Part shown: piece by piece, positions 63,115-64,000 of the stretch | Layout of the letters: every line of letters begins with the position of its first letter | Position numbering within the stretch: the stretch's first letter is position 1 | Source of the DNA: Sporomusaceae bacterium FL31 | GTDB taxonomy: Bacteria > Bacillota > Negativicutes > DSM-1736 > Dendrosporobacteraceae | Length of the DNA stretch: 64,000 bases | Assembly: GCA_003990955.1 (NCBI GenBank) | Contig: BIFV01000010.1 | Location: forward strand, 124,001 to 188,000 | Direction: 5' to 3' | Made by a program: the position numbers and the translations under genes | The notes under the pieces: generated by a model | Told to the model about the DNA's origin: nothing | What the model saw: only the letters and a program-made list of their open reading frames with translations | The model's database searches: none

Positions 63115-63606
63115 TTACCCGCTAACCGGTTTTACGCTTTCCGGTTTAGACCGAGCCAGCAGCTTGCTCAATATTGCAATTTCGTTTGTCTGAGCAGCGA
63201 CTTCATCCACCGTACCGGCAATAATAGCCATGCTTTTTTCTAACACTGTTGAGATTCGCTTAATTTCTTCCTGCAGCTCAATCGACTGGATAACCACAAC
63301 GGCACCAGCGACTTGTCCGGTGCTATCATAAACAGGATTGGCGATAGCAATAAAAGGAATCCCGTGCAACGTCGCCGGCATCCGTCTAATAATTCGCACG
63401 TTTTCACTAATGGCCGCATAAGCGGCCATTTCCGGTCGCAGCGGCAAGCCGGCTTGAATCTTGAGATTTAGTTCTTTAGCAGGCTTATAATATAGGACTT
63501 CTTCCAAATTAGTAATGCAGATCCCGCTGTCTTCTAATATCATTTCGTTAAAGAAAGGTGCAATAGCCAGTAAATGGCTAAGCATCCCTGTCACTTCATT
63601 CTGCAC
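63115..63606 (-). CDS. PAS-like sensor module, 163 residues, without output domain
   Basis: Begins at GTG just 2 bases after lipA, with G6 upstream. Sequence FFNEMILEDSGICITNLEEVLYY ... IPFIAIANPVYDSTGQVAGAVVVIQSIELQ is a PAS/Cache-like fold. It is followed by a helical tail (ISTVLEKSMAIIAGTVDEVAAQTNEIAILS) resembling the entry into a chemoreceptor or kinase coiled coil, but the protein ends there. It could be a stand-alone sensor or a truncated receptor. Domain naming is tentative. Confidence 0.7.
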   Translation of the reverse strand: MQNEVTGMLSHLLAIAPFFNEMILEDSGICITNLEEVLYYKPAKELNLKIQAGLPLRPEMAAYAAISENVRIIRRMPATLHGIPFIAIANPVYDSTGQVAGAVVVIQSIELQEEIKRISTVLEKSMAIIAGTVDEVAAQTNEIAILSKLLARSKPESVKPVSG

Positions 63607-63608
63607 CG

Positions 63609-64000
63609 TTATGCCCCCCCGGTATGATGATGATAGGCTGTAAGAAATTCGGCTGCATGATAAGAACTACGTACCAATGGCCCAGAAGCTACTTGCTTAA
63701 AGCCTAATTGGCGAGCAATCTGCTCATACTCTGCGAACTTATCTGGATGCACATATTCGGCAACTGCAATATGATGTTTAGACGGCTGTAAATATTGGCC
63801 AATGGTCAGCATGCTTACCCCAGCTGCCCGTAAATCTGCTAACACTTCAATGACTTCTTTCCCGGTTTCCCCCAATCCAACCATAAGACCGCTTTTCACT
63901 GCTAAATCGCCGCGCTGCCCCGCCTGTTTGAGCACATTCAGTGAACGCAGGTAATCGGCACCTGGCCTTACTGCCGGATAAATCCTGGGCACCGTTTCAA
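63609..64000 (-). CDS. lipA: Lipoyl synthase, C-terminal part (cut by window edge)
   Basis: Radical SAM enzyme that inserts sulfur at C6 and C8 of octanoyl groups. The visible 130 residues include [47 protein letters not shown] and [16 protein letters not shown]; the frame is open to the window edge. The N-terminal radical-SAM CxxxCxxC lies outside. It heads the operon lipA, PAS-like, AEC transporter. Confidence 0.96.
   Translation of the reverse strand, partial: ETVPRIYPAVRPGADYLRSLNVLKQAGQRGDLAVKSGLMVGLGETGKEVIEVLADLRAAGVSMLTIGQYLQPSKHHIAVAEYVHPDKFAEYEQIARQLGFKQVASGPLVRSSYHAAEFLTAYHHHTGGA

Overview
The window looks like chromosomal DNA from an anaerobic, motile, endospore-forming Firmicute. 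The spore evidence is a GerA-type germination operon, an alpha/beta SASP, the cotJABC coat operon, a Spo0E-like phosphatase, a DacF-like carboxypeptidase and CwlD/PdaB-like wall enzymes. Anaerobe traits include HypAB nickel insertion, a siroheme reductase-like protein, methylglyoxal synthase and CitXG. The gene families resemble Sporomusaceae (Negativicutes); that placement is inference, because no rRNA gene lies in the window. Base composition looks even and there is no phage, transposase or CRISPR array. Most genes lie on the minus strand.

Layout. 1-4786: addB (cut by the edge), sbcC and sbcD, a DNA end-processing operon. 5163-8545: nadA-nadB-nadC with a candidate NAD-repressor operator. 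8899-10629: chemoreceptor. 10668-15121: gerA-type operon with a fourth small membrane gene. 15207-15520: degraded dispersed repeat. 15591-20832: small genes, a degenerate PaaK-like protein, two tandem polysaccharide deacetylases, dacF-like and cheR. 21065-24913: ald, alr, spo0E-like, hypB, hypA. 25115-38627: spore and wall region (SASP, a PolX-like protein with a PHP domain, a PBP, a glucosaminidase, an HD-GYP protein behind a c-di-GMP-I riboswitch, an Lrp regulator, amidase, cotJABC, an FtsW/SpoVE-type protein). 38785-46999: beta-propeller, metX behind a SAM-I riboswitch, DUF2935 protein, trmB, histidine kinase, an AcoR-like regulator without GAFTGA, mgsA. 47065-56356: H-NOX chemoreceptor, siroheme protein, AEC transporter, PocR-PAS-GGDEF protein, peroxiredoxin, tandem-HD protein, CitXG. 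56793-60980: thioesterase, small unknown genes, DUF1003 protein, chemoreceptor. 61248-62086: eight tRNA genes with an internal duplication. 62174-64000: second AEC transporter, a PAS-like protein, lipA (cut by the edge).

Themes. c-di-GMP turnover is prominent: one GGDEF protein, two HD-GYP proteins, and a riboswitch for the same second messenger in front of one of them. Gas and redox sensing appears in the H-NOX chemoreceptor, whose heme-pocket residues match the O2-binding type, divergent from a siroheme protein with a CRP/FNR-like site placed near -41.5. Several proteins keep a family fold but have lost signature catalytic residues: PaaK-like, PolX-like and the sigma-54-activator-like regulator. 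The least explained regulatory element is the citXG leader (56408-56484), which can form a terminator and a competing pairing but matches no riboswitch I recognise.
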